Positions 1 through 7,271 of a stretch of 64,000 bases of DNA are shown piece after piece; the stretch's first letter is position 1, and each line of letters starts with the position of its first letter. The notes beneath the pieces are model-generated. The model was not told the DNA's origin. It did not search any database and saw only the letters and a program-made list of their open reading frames with translations. This DNA is from AP-15 sp963787425 (GTDB taxonomy: Bacteria > Pseudomonadota > Alphaproteobacteria > ATCC43930 > CGMCC-115725): positions 434,001 through 498,000 of the forward strand of contig CAWBCV010000001.1 of the NCBI GenBank assembly GCA_963787425.1, given 5' to 3'. Both the position numbers and the translations under genes were made by a program.

Positions 1-504
1 CGCTCCAATCTCTGCGCGGCTCAGCGCGATGCCGGTTGGAGCATTCGGGTTCGGGATGATAATGGCTCCGCCAGAATGCGAATAGTCTGCGACGCAGATG
101 TGCAAAGATGCGTCGAGTGGCACCGGGTCCGCTTGAATGCCGAACAGCCGGCAGCAGGCGGGGTAGAAGCCATATGTGATATCGGGGAACAGAAGCGGCG
201 CGTTCTGATTTAGTAGCGCGACAAACGCATGTGCAAGTACTTCATCCGAGCCGTTACCGACAAAGACCTGCTCAGGTCGGACACCGTGATAGGTGGCCAG
301 GGCGCGCCGCAAGCCAGTTGCTTCCGGGTCCGGGTAAAGGCGTAGCGTCTCGGCGGCTTCGGCACGGATTGCGTCCAGAACGCGCAGAGACGGTCCGAAA
401 GGGCTCTCGTTCGTGTTAAGCTTCACTAGGTCCGGTAGGCGAGGCTGCTCGCCTGGCACATATGGGTGCAGATCGTGCACCAGCCGGCTCCAGAACCGGC
501 TCAT
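1..504 (-). CDS. hisC: Histidinol-phosphate aminotransferase, N-terminal part (cut by window edge)
   Basis: PLP-dependent class I/II aminotransferase that converts imidazole acetol phosphate to histidinol phosphate in histidine synthesis. Reading the minus strand from the ATG at 504 gives 168 codons without a stop to the window edge. The product starts MSRFWSRLVHDL, then has the family signatures VKLNTNESPFGPS near residue 28, RLYPDP near 55, FVGNGSDE near 80 and IIPNPNAPTG near 150. The PLP lysine and the C-terminal half lie beyond base 1. It sits 245 bp from the BrnA gene and is not joined to the his genes at 9.7-11.8 kb. The start is chosen because upstream codons do not resemble the family. 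Confidence 0.9.
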   Translation of the reverse strand, partial: MSRFWSRLVHDLHPYVPGEQPRLPDLVKLNTNESPFGPSLRVLDAIRAEAAETLRLYPDPEATGLRRALATYHGVRPEQVFVGNGSDEVLAHAFVALLNQNAPLLFPDITYGFYPACCRLFGIQADPVPLDASLHICVADYSHSGGAIIIPNPNAPTGIALSRAEIGA

Positions 505-749
505 ACGATGTGTCCCATGCTCATGGCGAATGCTCCGCAGTCGACGTTACGTGCAGCTCTACCCCGTCGGCGGTCTTGCACAACGTGGCAAGAGGCTGGA
601 TCGCTCATCCCCCAAGCTTGTCAAGGCCGCTGTCCACCAGAACCGGACGGTGGCGTCAAAGGCAACACCGCGAAAGCGGCGATTGCCGGGCTGCTGCTGC
701 CGTAGACCTCGCTCCCCGAGGAACCGCGCTCGCGCTGCCGAGCCCTGCC

Positions 750-1052
750 CTACCGCGGACGCCGTGGCATGTTCTCCCGCAGCACCTGGTTGATGCGCGC
801 CTGCCAACCGCTCCCCTCCTGCCGGAATGCCTCCAGCACGTCCGGGTCAAGCCGCAGCGTCTGGTTTACCTTCCTGTCCGCCTTCGGCGGCCTGCCACGG
901 CTGCGGCGCATCAACTCCTGCGTCGCCTTTTCGCCAATGAACTCCGGCAGCACTTCCGACGCAGGCCGCGCCCTGGCGAAATCTTCCTTCGTCCATTCGG
1001 GATTGTCCTCGTCGGGGCGCGAGGCCGGACCTTTAGTCGTCTTTTTTGCCAT
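750..1052 (-). CDS. brnA: BrnA-family antitoxin
   Basis: Antitoxin of a type II BrnT/BrnA toxin-antitoxin module, 100 aa. The C-terminal half has the BrnA DNA-binding signature: a K/R-rich stretch GRPPKADRKVNQTLRLDPDV (about residues 54-73), then a helix ending in WQARINQVLRE. This is a ribbon-helix-helix type repressor fold expected to bind its own promoter and neutralise BrnT. The start overlaps the end of the upstream toxin gene by 20 bp, the usual toxin-first order. Identity rests on motif and neighbour. Confidence 0.85.
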   Translation of the reverse strand: MAKKTTKGPASRPDEDNPEWTKEDFARARPASEVLPEFIGEKATQELMRRSRGRPPKADRKVNQTLRLDPDVLEAFRQEGSGWQARINQVLRENMPRRPR

Positions 1053-1305
1053 ACCGTTTTACCTCTCGTTTGTTTGCCCTGCGGAAGCTGATAACCTGCA
1101 AATCCTCGCCGCGAGGCGTCACCACCGCCGCATGTAGACGGCCATCGAGGCGCGCCATCACGAACAAGCGCGGCTCGCCGTAATCGCGGCGGGTGTCCTC
1201 CGCAATCACCGCCGAGTCCCAATCAAGCTCGGCCACCCGCTCGAATGACAGCCCGCGCTCGGCAACGTTCCTTGCGTTCTTCTCCGGGTCGAAAGTGACA
1301 GCCAT
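1033..1305 (-). CDS. brnT: BrnT-family ribonuclease toxin
   Basis: Toxin of the BrnT/BrnA pair, 90 aa, a RelE-like ribonuclease that arrests translation when free of BrnA. The sequence has the family's N-terminal FDPEKNARNVAERGLSFE, the central DYGEPRLFVMARLDGR and the C-terminal LQVISFRRANKREVKRY; the final R-R-x-x-K-R-E cluster holds the expected catalytic basic residues. Upstream, around 1306-1325, the minus strand is AT-rich (ATATTTTTATATGG), a plausible promoter autoregulated by BrnA. Confidence 0.88.
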   Translation of the reverse strand: MAVTFDPEKNARNVAERGLSFERVAELDWDSAVIAEDTRRDYGEPRLFVMARLDGRLHAAVVTPRGEDLQVISFRRANKREVKRYGKKDD

Positions 1306-1729
1306 ATAAAAATATGCTACAGCGGAAAACCGGGGCCGTCAAGGATATTGGCTGTAGCAATAAATCGGCCTCCCGTCGAGGCGCGAGGCTCCGGCCTGCC
1401 CGCAGGCTGGCAAGTTAACTGCCCGATGCCCGCGGGCTTTCTGTGGGGTCGGCATCGGCAACGCGACGGCTGTCCACGAAACTAACTAAGCGTCTGATTT
1501 TATTCAGAAAAATTCCAATCGGCTGCTTGACGCTGGTCGCGCGGTACGGTTTGCCGCTCCGCGGTACGGTTTGCCGCTGATGGAACGCCTCTTAGAATGA
1601 TGTGACAAGTCCAGGTCCTGTCACGCCCGGGCGGTCACATTTTCGGGCGGTGTATTCAAAGAAATCTGGACGCGGCTTCGGTCAGTTTCCACCCTAGTAA
1701 CCATCGCTCAGATGTGCGATTGGCTAGAA
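1306..1729. other. Intergenic stretch between brnT and the grpB-like gene
   Basis: No gene is supported here. It contains the AT-rich presumed promoter of brnTA at its left end and a perfect tandem duplication of about 20 bp at 1541-1580. I see no RNA gene or terminator. Confidence 0.5.
1541..1580. repeat. Two-copy tandem 20-bp repeat
   Basis: GCGGTACGGTTTGCCGCT occurs at 1541-1558 and again at 1561-1578, the copies separated by CC. Function unknown; could be a protein-binding site or a replication-slippage scar. Confidence 0.7.
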
Positions 1730-2313
1730 ATGGGCGGACCGGAGATCGAGATAGGTCCCCTATCGCACGCAATGGCGATCTCAATATGCAGTGCTCGCCG
1801 CTCTGCTGTGCGACGCCTTGGGCGATGCGGTGATTGCACTCCACCATATTGGGTCGACGGCGGTTCCCGATCTCGTCGCCAAAGACGTGATTGATATTCA
1901 GCTTACGGTCGCAAGCTTGGCAGACTGCCCGTATCAAGGGATCGAAGCAGCAGGTTTTGAACTTGGAAAGCCGACGACAGATCACTGTCCTCCGGGGCTC
2001 ACCCTGCCTCGTCAAGAACTTGCAAAGCGATTCTATAAGTACCGGCACAGTGCTGCAAATCTTCACGTCCGAGAACGCGGGCGTTTCAATCAGCGCTATC
2101 CGCTACTTTGTCGAGACTACTTGCGGACGCACAAAATGGCTGCTGCCGCATATGGTGAAATCAAACAGCAGCTTGCCAAATATTTTCCGAACGACCCAGA
2201 TGCGTACTACGCGATCAAAGACCCTACGTTTGACGTCCTCATGGCCGGGGCCCACGGAATGGGCGACCGCAACGAATTGGCGAGAACCGGTCAGCGATCG
2301 AGCCCGCCTCTGA
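1730..2313 (+). pseudogene. GrpB/UPF0157-family nucleotidyltransferase-like gene, two frameshifts
   Basis: The central frame has the GrpB-family signature HHIGSTAVPDLVAKDVIDIQ and the C-terminal HVRERGRFNQRYPLLCRDYLR. The normal N-terminus (MGGPEIEI, then VPYRTQW) is split between two frames at about 1751-1756. The C-terminal EWATATNWREP lies in a third frame after the GGGGCCC run at 2247-2253. One extra base at each place explains both, and the corrected length (193 codons) is slightly above the family norm. Function is poorly known; the fold resembles nucleotidyltransferases. Either the gene is decayed or both indels are sequence errors. A GTG at 1791 could start a shortened product. Confidence 0.75.
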
Positions 2314-2544
2314 TTCGGCCCTACTTGTGCAAATCTCAAGACTGGTGCCGCAGCCGAGCCGCTCGATACGTTAGGGGGCCGCGTGTTGCGAACTCCCTTG
2401 CATCAACCTCCACTCGCCCGCCTTTGCTATGCTTCGGCGCGGCTCACCGGGCCGCTGATAGCGGCGTCCCAGCCATCCGGTAACACCCGTTCGCGCAACA
2501 CCAAGCTAGGCACGGGGATTTCCTCCCCGCGCCGTCAAGCTCGT

Positions 2545-2966
2545 TGCCCGGCTTCTGCCCTCGGCAGTGCGGGTGCGGATAAGGTCGCGCTCCACGTCCG
2601 CGAGGCCGCCGAGAACAGCAATCATCAAGCGCCCGGTGCTGGGTTCCGGTGTCGGCCCACGGCTCGGCCAGTGATCGAAACTGCGCCTTGGCCTCCACGA
2701 TCTGCTTGACGATGGCAAACAGGTCAAAGGTGCTGCGGGCGAGGCGGTCAATCGGCGTCACCGTCACCACGTCGCCGGGGACGAGGGCCTTCAACATTTT
2801 GAGAAGCTCGCGGCGGTCGAAGCGCGGGCAGCGCATGGGCCGAAAACCGAAATTGACCGAGGCGCAGCAGGCCGAGGCCCGCAATCGGCGGGCCGAAGGT
2901 GCCACCCTTGCGGAACTCGCGCGCAGCTACGGCGTGGGGAAAAGTACGATTTCCCGGCTCGCCTAG
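2545..2966. pseudogene. Serine recombinase (resolvase) remnant with inverted catalytic segment
   Basis: On the minus strand, 2819 down to 2550 encodes the resolvase core: RRELLKMLKAL, VTPIDRLARSTFDLFAI, then after a +1 slip in a GGG run at 2641 GRLMIAVLGGLADVERDLI and TRTAEGRSRA. The missing C-terminal helix-turn-helix is on the opposite strand immediately to the right, 2835-2966: MGRKPKLTEAQQ, LAELARSYGVGKSTISRLA, then a stop. Inverting 2550-2826 would rebuild a normal order. Imperfect inverted repeats TGCCCGGCTTC (2545-2555) and GAAGCGCGGGCA (2819-2830) flank the segment. The N-terminal catalytic serine region is absent, so the gene is dead. Confidence 0.7.
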
Positions 2967-3345
2967 ATTTTGTGTTCGCGCGCGCCAAGCAACCGCGCAG
3001 CGGATCAAGTCTATCGCCGTGCCAGCCCGACCGCGGCAGCAAGTCCAAAACCGCGCCCCGCCGTGTTTTCACTTCACCGCGCGCGTGAGTAATTTGGCAG
3101 TCACTTCGCCGCGCTTTCCATAATCGCCAGTTTCGCGACATTTTCGAGCGAAGGAGGCCGGTCAACACGAAATCCATACGTCGTGCCTATCTAATATAAT
3201 ACCCCCGCTCGCTTGATCGCTGAGAGATCCGTTGTTGGTCGGCCCCCAATGATCGGTCAGGCCGTGGGTTTCGCCGCCAGCGGCACGACATCGCATCACT
3301 CTACCGATAATTGTGGCTGGTTAAACGCCCAAAAGGGTGCTGGCG
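2967..3345. other. Intergenic stretch, no gene seen
   Basis: Between the resolvase remnant and the CDF-type transporter gene. No reading frame here resembles a known protein and I see no tRNA, terminator or repeat. Confidence 0.4.
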
Positions 3346-3969
3346 TCAGTCGTCCTCCTCCACCTCCAACGCCTCGCGCCCTTCCTTCACGAGGAACCAG
3401 ACGATGGCGAGCGAGGTGGCGGCGTCGATCCACCAGGCGCCGAAGGCGAGTTGGGCGCCAAGACCGATGACGACGACGACGGACAGCCAGAGGCAGGCCA
3501 CCGACTCGGCGGCGTCGGCGCGCAGGGCACGGCTACCGAGCTGATCGGCCAGAGCGAGCTTGCGGCGCGCCAGCACGAGCATGATCGGGATCGACAGCAG
3601 CGCAACGGCCAAGCCGGGCCAGGAGAACGCCTCGCCCCCGCCGCGCCGCAAGCTCCAGCCGGCCGCCACGACGACATAGGTTGCCAGCGCAAAGAGTAGG
3701 CCCCCGGCGATCCGCCGGGCGGTTCTTTCGGCTCCCTCGGAGACTTCGGGGCCGAACTTCAATTCGGTCGACAGTCGCCAGATCAGGACGCCCGCCGACG
3801 CCAGTTCGATCACGCTGTCCAGCCCGAAGGCAACCAGGGTGATGCTGCACGCCGCGATTCCGGAGGCGATCGCGACCGCGGCCTCGATCGCCATCCAGCC
3901 AATCGTCACCCATTCCAGCCGAAACGCTTGGCGGATCAACCTCTGCCGCTGGGGATCAACGATCAGCAA
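3346..3969 (-). CDS. Cation-efflux (CDF)-like membrane protein, transmembrane domain only
   Basis: A 207-aa membrane protein with about six hydrophobic segments. Around residues 40-60 is SITLVAFGLDSVIELASAG, a CDF-type transmembrane helix carrying the conserved G-x-D-S pattern. Near 145-190 are LGSRALRADAAESVACLW and AWWIDAATSLAIV, with the paired aspartates of the second metal-binding helix. It lacks the cytoplasmic C-terminal domain of full CDF exporters and is shorter than the usual ~300 aa. Likely a divalent-metal/proton antiporter relative of the inner membrane; substrate unknown. Downstream of it lies only a resolvase remnant. Confidence 0.72.
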   Translation of the reverse strand: MLIVDPQRQRLIRQAFRLEWVTIGWMAIEAAVAIASGIAACSITLVAFGLDSVIELASAGVLIWRLSTELKFGPEVSEGAERTARRIAGGLLFALATYVVVAAGWSLRRGGGEAFSWPGLAVALLSIPIMLVLARRKLALADQLGSRALRADAAESVACLWLSVVVVIGLGAQLAFGAWWIDAATSLAIVWFLVKEGREALEVEEDD

Positions 3970-4037
3970 TTTATCGTGGTCTTGCCGTCTCGCATCTTGT
4001 TACCCCGCAGCCGGCCGATAAAGCTAATGCCTAGAGC
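3963..4037 (-). pseudogene. C-terminal fragment of a clan AA aspartyl protease gene
   Basis: The minus strand encodes LGISFIGRLRGNKMRDG followed by six residues and a stop, closely matching the end of the intact protease at 5806-6333 (LGMSFLGRLQGYEMRDG). No recognisable protease sequence continues upstream in any frame, so this looks like the tail of a duplicated or disrupted copy. It overlaps the start of the CDF-like gene by a few bases. Confidence 0.5.
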
Positions 4038-4242
4038 AAGAGACCGGCACGGCCTGCGTGGCAGGGGCGATGCTCGGGCGGACAGAGCCGAGTCTCTCGC
4101 ACGAGCCCTGCGCCAGGAATCTGGCTGTGCACGAGGCCGCCGCGATAGACCTCGCCTCGGCGGATGCAGGGCTGTCCGAGGAAGTGAACTCGATTGGACG
4201 GCTGGCGTCGCGCTCAACCAAAATTATGCCCACGGACACGAG

Positions 4243-4388
4243 CCCCTCTCCGCCCTTCAGGGGGGAGAGGGAGGGGCCCGACCCGCAGGGTTGGGAGGGT
4301 GAGGTGGGCGGCTCACAAACCGGCTCGTCGGCCCCCCTCACCCTACGCTCTCCCCCCGGCCGGCGGCAGGGCTGTCCGGGGAAACTCA
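4243..4388. repeat. C/G-rich palindromic repeat array left of the IS4 element
   Basis: Contains a hairpin (CCCCTCTCCGCCC / GGGGGAGAGGG, 4243-4271) and further CCCTCACCC/GGGTGAGG segments. The stretch 4337-4388 (CTCACCC...CTCTCCCC...GTCCGGGGAAAC) recurs in inverted orientation at 5641-5690 on the other side of the transposase gene. The same type of element is found inside the RNase E/G gene and between hisG and hisD. Confidence 0.65.
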
Positions 4389-5549
4389 GGCATAGCCGAA
4401 ACTCAGCTGATTTTGAGAGTTTTGACATTTTGGGAGGCTTGGGTTGACGGGCGGGGGTTTGTCGATGGCGCCGATGTGGCGGCGCTCGAAGAGGCACAGA
4501 GCGACCAGATCGGTGAAGCGCAGGATCGAGATCTCGATGCGGTGGCTGCGGGCGGCGATGCGCAGCAGCGCGTAGGCGATCATCGCGGCGAAGAGCTGGA
4601 GGCGGATCGCGTTGTCGTTGTTGCCGAGAAAGCGGCGGATGTGAAGATGCTGTTTGATCCAGCGAAACAGCAGCTCGATCTGCCACCGGGCCTTGTAGAG
4701 GGCGGCGACATCGACGGCGGCGCGCTCGAGGTCGTTGGTCAGCAGGGTAATGGTTTTCCCGTCGGTGCGCTGGACCCGCAGGCGGCGCAGCCGCATCGGC
4801 AGTGTCGAATCGCCCTTGCTGGCGAAGCGCACCTCGGTGTCGTGGAGCACGGTGAAATCATCGCCTTGCGCCAGCGCGATGGGGCGCTCGCCAACGATGT
4901 CGAGGCGCATATTGGTCTTGGGTCGGGTGAGGAAGACCGCGCCCTGGTCGGCGATCGCGGTCCACCAGCCATAATGGCAATAGCCCTTGTCAAAGACATA
5001 GGTCGCCCCCGGCTCGATGGTGATCGTGCGGCCGATCTGGGCGTCGTTGACGTTGGCATCGGTGATGTCGAGGATGCCCGGACAGTCGGCCTTCGGGTCA
5101 AAGACGACATGCATCTTCAGGCCGCGGATGCGCCCGTTCGATTTGGCCCAGTCGCACCGCTTGCCGAGCGGGATCGGCGTCGAATCGATCAGCTTCACCA
5201 TGGCGCCGCCGTCGCGTCGCGCCTGCCGATCGAGCTGGCTTGCGACCAGGCCGAAGGTCTCGGCAAACAGCGCAACAGGTCGCCGTTTGTTGGCATCGGC
5301 CAAGGTCGAGCGGACCAGCGGGCCGCTGCCCAGATGGTAGTGATGCTGGCGCTTGGCGTTCCAACCCGCTTCCAGGCCCCGCAGGCTGGTGGCCGAGGAG
5401 AACGGGGCGTAGACCAGCGCCAGCAGATGGTTCCAGCTGGTAAACGATTTGACGTAGGCATCGCCGCCATGACGCTCGACGAGCCTGTCGAACTGGCGGC
5501 GCTTGATCGGTTCAAGCAGCTTGCCGAAGATGCTAGGTGAAAAGCGCAT
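4386..5549 (-). CDS. IS4-family transposase (DUF4372 plus DDE domain)
   Basis: A 387-aa intact DDE transposase. The N-terminus MRFSPSIFGKLLEPIKRRQF is the DUF4372-type DNA-binding domain. The catalytic core follows: first Asp in KLIDSTPIPL (about residue 148), second in YVFDKGYCHYGWW (about 213), and the IS4 signature Y-x2-R-x3-E-x6-K in ALYKARWQIELLFRWIKQHL (about 310). I chose the ATG at 5549 because the 70 codons in front do not resemble transposases and cross a palindrome. No base change is needed to read it, so the element may be active. Confidence 0.9.
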   Translation of the reverse strand: MRFSPSIFGKLLEPIKRRQFDRLVERHGGDAYVKSFTSWNHLLALVYAPFSSATSLRGLEAGWNAKRQHHYHLGSGPLVRSTLADANKRRPVALFAETFGLVASQLDRQARRDGGAMVKLIDSTPIPLGKRCDWAKSNGRIRGLKMHVVFDPKADCPGILDITDANVNDAQIGRTITIEPGATYVFDKGYCHYGWWTAIADQGAVFLTRPKTNMRLDIVGERPIALAQGDDFTVLHDTEVRFASKGDSTLPMRLRRLRVQRTDGKTITLLTNDLERAAVDVAALYKARWQIELLFRWIKQHLHIRRFLGNNDNAIRLQLFAAMIAYALLRIAARSHRIEISILRFTDLVALCLFERRHIGAIDKPPPVNPSLPKCQNSQNQLSFGYA

Positions 5550-5640
5550 GCCCCGTCCTCTTTCTGAGTCTCCGCAAACCAGAAAGTAGACGGAAAATCT
5601 CCGTCTCGCGGGGCATGCGCCTGCGGCTAATAGATTCACC

Positions 5641-5690
5641 CCTCCGTTTCCCCGGACGGCCCTGCGGCCGGCGGGGGGAGAGGGTAAAGG
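5641..5690. repeat. Inverted copy of the C/G-rich repeat, right of the IS4 element
   Basis: The reverse complement of GTTTCCCCGGACGGCC...GGGGGGAGAGGG matches the repeat at 4337-4388 with few differences. Confidence 0.6.
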
Positions 5691-5805
5691 ACGCGTCGCT
5701 GCGGTATCCGGCAAGCTCTCGGCGCCGCAGAGCCTCAGCGACCGGCTGGCCGCCCTCAAGGCGCAGAGCAGGCACTGATACGCAATCGAGGCGGAAGCGA
5801 GCTCT

Positions 5806-6333
5806 CTACCAAGAGACTGTGAGCTTGCCGTCCCGCATTTCGTATCCCTGGAGCCGGCCGAGAAAGCTCATGCCGAGCAGCGACACGTTGAGGTTTTCAA
5901 GGACCGCAGCGCGCACATCGTAAATCGACAGCTGGCCGATGCGGATTTCGCGCAGGGTTACCGGCGCCATGCGCGAGGTGCCATTGGCGGTTTGGACATG
6001 TCCGCTGAACACCAAGCCGGCGGGATTGATGCCGGCGGCACGGGCATCCGCCGGGGTGAGCGTCACCAGGCTGGCGCCGGTGTCGACGAGCATGCGGACC
6101 GGAGCACCGTTGACCGCGGCGTCGAGGACGACGTGACCTTGTCCGTTTGCCGTGTAGACGATCGTGTTGGAGGCCGGAACGGAGGCGCGCTGGGCCGATG
6201 CGGCGACCTGCGCCTCCGGTCGCGATGGCGATGCGCCGCCGTGCAACAGCGCCGCACCGCGGTCCAGCAGCCCGACACCGAGCAGAACGATAGCGCAGCA
6301 CAGGAGTGCCCGACGCAGCGCCCAGCCGATCAC
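5806..6333 (-). CDS. Membrane-anchored clan AA aspartyl protease (TIGR02281 family)
   Basis: Retropepsin-like single-domain protease, 175 aa. An N-terminal hydrophobic anchor (about residues 5-25) is followed by a linker and the protease domain. The domain shows the substrate-side GHVVLDAAVNGAPVRMLVDTGAS with the catalytic D-T-G near residue 84, then LTPADARAAGIN and the flap/C-terminal LGMSFLGRLQGYEMRDGKL. The enzyme should act as a homodimer facing the periplasm; substrate unknown. A C-terminal remnant of a relative lies at 3963-4037. The IS4 element separates the two copies. Confidence 0.85.
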   Translation of the reverse strand: MIGWALRRALLCCAIVLLGVGLLDRGAALLHGGASPSRPEAQVAASAQRASVPASNTIVYTANGQGHVVLDAAVNGAPVRMLVDTGASLVTLTPADARAAGINPAGLVFSGHVQTANGTSRMAPVTLREIRIGQLSIYDVRAAVLENLNVSLLGMSFLGRLQGYEMRDGKLTVSW

Positions 6334-6405
6334 ATGCCGCTCCGATCCGACCTTTCGCTTCGCCCACTCTGCGAGACGGCGCTTAAAACCTGGTGAAAAC
6401 CGCGG

Positions 6406-7029
6406 CTAGTCCGCGGCTTCGGGCGCCTCGGGATAGCTGTCGGCACTCCAGCGGCGCTGTCCGGTTCCGGAGGCTTCGGCCTCGGAGCCCCACCGGTCCC
6501 AGCCGGCGCGACGGAAACGGGCGAACATCTCCAGATACGGCCCTTCGCATAGGGCTTCGATGCGGTCATAGGCCTCGTCGGGTTTTCGGCTGTGCTCACG
6601 GCGCGGCGACACGATCAATTTGGGGACGTCAGCCCGGCGGCGATGCGGCTTGCCGCGAGTCGCGAGCAGGCAGGGCTCCGGGTTTGCCCGCGTCCAGAAG
6701 CCGAGCCCCGTAAAGAAGCTGCGATCATTGTAAAAAAGCTCAGGTTTCCGCAGCTTAGCCCAGTAAAACCCGACAGTCTTATAAGTAAATCCCCAGGCAT
6801 TGATTATATCAAACGCCTTCTCGAGCAGAGGATCGGTCGCCCACAGCAGCAGCACGCAATCGTCTGCGGCCCACTCGGCGACCGGCAACGCCTTGATGTC
6901 GGCGAGAGACATGCAGTCGTAGTAGGCTTCGGGGCTCCTCCCCTTGCCCTTCCGCGAATACGTGGCGAAGGTCCAGGGCGGGTCGGCGTAGATGACCCTG
7001 TAGTGTTTGGACTGGGGAGTGGCGCTCAT
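6406..7029 (-). CDS. MT-A70-family DNA (adenine-N6) methyltransferase
   Basis: SAM-dependent methyltransferase of 207 aa. The catalytic motif DPPW sits near residue 14 (VIYADPPWTF), followed by LLLWATDPLL (motif near 66) and GFWTRANPEPCLLATRG (near 105), typical of MT-A70 proteins that modify adenine in bacterial or phage DNA. The ATG at 7029 was chosen because the domain begins a few residues later; it lies 31 bp downstream of yacG on the same strand. No restriction endonuclease is next to it, so it is probably an orphan methylase. Confidence 0.85.
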   Translation of the reverse strand: MSATPQSKHYRVIYADPPWTFATYSRKGKGRSPEAYYDCMSLADIKALPVAEWAADDCVLLLWATDPLLEKAFDIINAWGFTYKTVGFYWAKLRKPELFYNDRSFFTGLGFWTRANPEPCLLATRGKPHRRRADVPKLIVSPRREHSRKPDEAYDRIEALCEGPYLEMFARFRRAGWDRWGSEAEASGTGQRRWSADSYPEAPEAAD

Positions 7030-7060
7030 CGGCGCATGCTCGCGGGCTCCGGCCGCGTGG

Positions 7061-7255
7061 TCAACCGGCTTCCTCGCCGTTGCCGTCGTCGGGCGCCTCC
7101 TCGGTCGGGATGCTGTAATTGCCCTTGAGCCACCGGCCGAGATCGATCTGCGCGCAGCGCGCTGAACAGAATGGCCGATATTGCGGCATCGGCGGCTTGC
7201 CGCAGATCGGGCACGGGCGGGGTGCGGGTCTCTCGATCGAGGAGATTGAGGCCAT
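7061..7255 (-). CDS. yacG: DNA gyrase inhibitor YacG, zinc-binding
   Basis: A 64-aa zinc-finger protein that binds GyrB and blocks DNA binding by gyrase. The sequence has the four zinc ligands as CPICGKP and FCSARCAQIDLGRWL, then the YSIP motif and an acidic tail. The ATG at 7255 is preferred over one at 7306 because the latter would overlap the end of the RNase gene by 35 bp. It lies 16 bp after that stop, the usual partner of maf and the RNase E/G gene in alphaproteobacteria. Confidence 0.92.
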   Translation of the reverse strand: MASISSIERPAPRPCPICGKPPMPQYRPFCSARCAQIDLGRWLKGNYSIPTEEAPDDGNGEEAG

Positions 7256-7271
7256 GGCCGAGCGGATATAA

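Larger units (their letters stand above)
4337..5690. mobile_element. IS4-family element bounded by inverted C/G-rich repeats
   Basis: The transposase gene lies between inverted copies of a ~50 bp sequence (4337-4388 and 5641-5690, sharing TCCCCC, GGCCGGC and CAGGGC-GTCCGGGGAAAC). Whether these are the true ends or pre-existing genomic repeats into which the IS inserted is undecided. A further hairpin, GCATGCCCCG / CGGGGCATGC, lies just upstream of the transposase start (about 5545-5620). No target duplication is evident to me. Confidence 0.5.

Noticed and set aside
4194..5540. A 448-codon open frame on the plus strand opposite the IS4 transposase
   Set aside because: Composition is a GC-rich antisense shadow; no domain is recognisable and the minus strand encodes a clear transposase.
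5550..5759. 70-residue extension of the IS4 transposase
   Set aside because: It passes through a palindrome and the flanking repeat; the DUF4372 domain starts at the ATG at 5549.
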